In this document: positions 28,330 through 29,328 of the stretch, one piece after another
Layout of the letters: the number at the start of each line of letters is the position of its first letter
Position numbering within the stretch: the first letter of the stretch is position 1
IMG/VR virus record: IMGVR_UViG_3300028388_003071
Location: 1 to 29,328 of that record
DNA: 29,328 nt
Source of the DNA: a virus
Strand: one strand, 5' to 3'
Translations under genes and position numbers: made by a program
Notes under the pieces: generated by a model
Told to the model about the DNA's origin: nothing
Database searches by the model: none
What the model saw: only the letters and a program-made list of their open reading frames with translations

Positions 28330-28665
28330 CCTTGTCGAGCACTGGCGGGGCGGCGCTTGCGATACTGGGGAGAGGAGAGGCGCTGGCCTTGCCCTGCGCG
28401 TCTCATCCCGGTCTCTGCTACCGGTCCCTGTCTCCGAGGATGCAGATCATCGGCCTACGCCTACTGCGGGAGTGATGGGGTGGTGCTGCGATGTCAAAGA
28501 GCGTCCCTGCCGGTAGGTGGCCGGGGCAACGTCGCCGTTGCACAACAGGAGATATGGCAAGGCCCCAGCCCAGACAAGAACCCATCTGAGTTTTTTTCTG
28601 ACAAAGTGTCTAAGTGTATGGAAAGACGGGGAAACTTTTTCATGCGGGCCACCCTCGATCTCGGC

Positions 28666-28671
28666 TAGAAT
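28666..28671 (+). promoter_or_regulatory. -10-like TAGAAT before terS
   Basis: TAGAAT matches the -10 consensus in 5 of 6 positions, 33 nt before the terS ATG. No good -35 is seen at 16-18 nt upstream, so this is only a candidate. Confidence 0.35.
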
Positions 28672-28703
28672 GGGCTGAACCCCAGCAAAACAAGGCCCCG
28701 ACG

Positions 28704-29225
28704 ATGACCGACGACCAGCGCCCCGAAACCGATGCCCCGCCCAAGCGTCCGAAGACGAGGGTGAGGACAGCGCCAACTGCCCCCAGCGGACTGACAGTCA
28801 AACAGGAGGCATTCGCACAGGCAGTAGGGAGGGACGGTAAGTCCTACAGTGACGCCTACCGGGAGGCATACGACGCAGAGGGGATGGCACCGGGCAGTGT
28901 ATGGACCGCAGCCAGTGAACTGGGCAGGCATCCTGCCGTGTCCCTCAGGATCGAAGAGATTGTGCAGGAGATACGTGAAGAGCACAGCGCGAGCGAGGCC
29001 ACGAGGGCGGCGCGGATCATCAAGACCCTCGAAGAGATGATGCTGAACGCGAAGACCGACAGCGGGCGGCTCAGGGCTGCCGAACTGCTGGGCAAGACCG
29101 TGGGCTTGTACCGGGACGTGACCGAGAACCGGGACGACCAGCGCCCCGGCGTGGCAGAACTCGAAGCCCGGCTGCAGCGCATCATCGAGCGAAACAGGCC
29201 CCCCTCGTCAGAGACCCCAAAATAA
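28704..29225 (+). CDS. terS: Terminase small subunit (173 aa)
   Basis: Recognises phage DNA and regulates the large subunit during packaging. A disordered Pro/Arg/Thr-rich N terminus (1-35) precedes the HTH-type DNA-binding part with LTVKQEAFAQAVGRDGKSYS and DAYREAYDAEGM, a typical TerS opening. A helical oligomerisation region follows, with the C-terminal helix ELEARLQRIIERN. ATG 28704 (MTDDQRPETD) has only AAGG upstream; the longer frame to 28614 runs into noncoding DNA. TerL is expected just beyond. Assignment rests on pattern and position. Confidence 0.75.
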   Translation: MTDDQRPETDAPPKRPKTRVRTAPTAPSGLTVKQEAFAQAVGRDGKSYSDAYREAYDAEGMAPGSVWTAASELGRHPAVSLRIEEIVQEIREEHSASEATRAARIIKTLEEMMLNAKTDSGRLRAAELLGKTVGLYRDVTENRDDQRPGVAELEARLQRIIERNRPPSSETPK

Positions 29226-29328
29226 GCCCCCCTCGCTGGCATCTCTGGGATCGACGGGGGTCAGGTGCCCGGCGGAGAGATGCCCGCCCAGAGGGGCGCT
29301 CAGGACGGCTCCGGGGTTTGGCCGATAA
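29226..29328 (+). other. Unassigned 103 bp after terS
   Basis: Several frames stay open to the window end; a GTG at 29265 and an ATG at 29280 share one frame, but neither has a well-spaced SD. This should contain the start of the terminase large subunit, which cannot be fixed from so little sequence. Confidence 0.3.

Larger units (their letters stand above)
28039..28703. other. Noncoding or micro-gene region between early operon and terS
   Basis: 665 bp hold no confident gene. Present are GAGCG/CGCTC inverted arms (about 28061-28083), a long bulged hairpin (28086-28120), and an 11-bp inverted repeat GGATGCAGGCC/GGCCTGCATCC (28092-28102, 28321-28331). There are also CTACCGG/CCGGTAG arms near 28418 and 28508, a T7 run after CTGAG (28591-28597) and TAGAAT (28666-28671) ahead of terS. 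The plus-strand frame 28200-28475 lacks an SD. The region should hold the operon's leftward promoter, though I find no convincing one. It lies where packaging signals often sit. Confidence 0.5.

Noticed and set aside
28300-28345. GGTTCGA on the minus strand, resembling a tRNA T-loop
   Set aside because: Flanking bases do not form a T stem, and no acceptor or anticodon arms are found.
28200-28475. 91-codon plus-strand frame
   Set aside because: No SD, Ser/Pro/Leu/Arg-rich shadow-like composition, and overlaps the inverted repeats.
28491-28589. 32-codon plus-strand frame starting ATGTCAAAG, with an internal AGGAG-ATG
   Set aside because: The outer frame lacks a proper SD; the inner ATG is only 2-3 nt from AGGAGA and would encode 11 residues.

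Overview
The window is a GC-rich, tightly packed stretch of a tailed (probably podovirus-like) phage genome. The evidence is a very large multi-domain virion protein followed directly by a holin-like / amidase / spanin lysis cassette, a phage recombination set (PD-(D/E)XK exonuclease, DUF1071/Sak-type annealing protein, SSB-tailed protein, HNH protein), RusA, a T7 gp4-like primase-helicase, and a terminase small subunit at the right end. I see no integrase, transposase, tRNA, CRISPR array or DNA polymerase. GC content, GC-rich third codon positions and the gene types suggest a proteobacterial, perhaps alphaproteobacterial, host; this is inference only.

Layout. (1) 1-9484, rightward, late: the 3' end of a Gly-rich virion gene, then one 2566-codon gene with metallopeptidase-like, DUF7178-like and LPD38-like regions. 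Two small genes with strong Shine-Dalgarno (SD) sequences are nested in its +1 frame, exactly at the linkers between modules. Holin-like protein, endolysin with a C-terminal membrane anchor, i-spanin and o-spanin follow in overlapping order. (2) 9481-15417, leftward: recombination and nuclease block with coupled starts and stops, beginning with the exonuclease and annealing protein and ending past an HTH protein and a palindrome-rich promoter. (3) 15484-17964, rightward: RusA and primase-helicase, separated by about 350 bp of noncoding, repeat- and hairpin-rich DNA that is a candidate origin or regulatory region. (4) 17961-28038, leftward: about 35 small genes, most of unknown function, with a cassette of MoxR-type AAA+ ATPase, two small membrane proteins and a DUF2201-like metallopeptidase/VWA protein. 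Genes here are separated by strong GC hairpins and some repeated stem-loop elements. (5) 28039-28703: noncoding or micro-gene region, then rightward terS (28704-29225), presumably leading into terL and the head genes outside the window.

How it works together: blocks 2 and 3 fire divergently from 15418-15483 for replication and recombination. Block 4 looks like an early, host-directed or accessory operon. The right end (terS) and left end (virion and lysis genes) form the two ends of a late rightward programme. Both convergent junctions (9481-9484 and 17961-17964) have overlapping stop codons with no room for a terminator. Least explained: the nested genes, the MoxR/VWA/membrane cassette, and a dispersed 14-bp motif (AAAAACTCRRNYGA).
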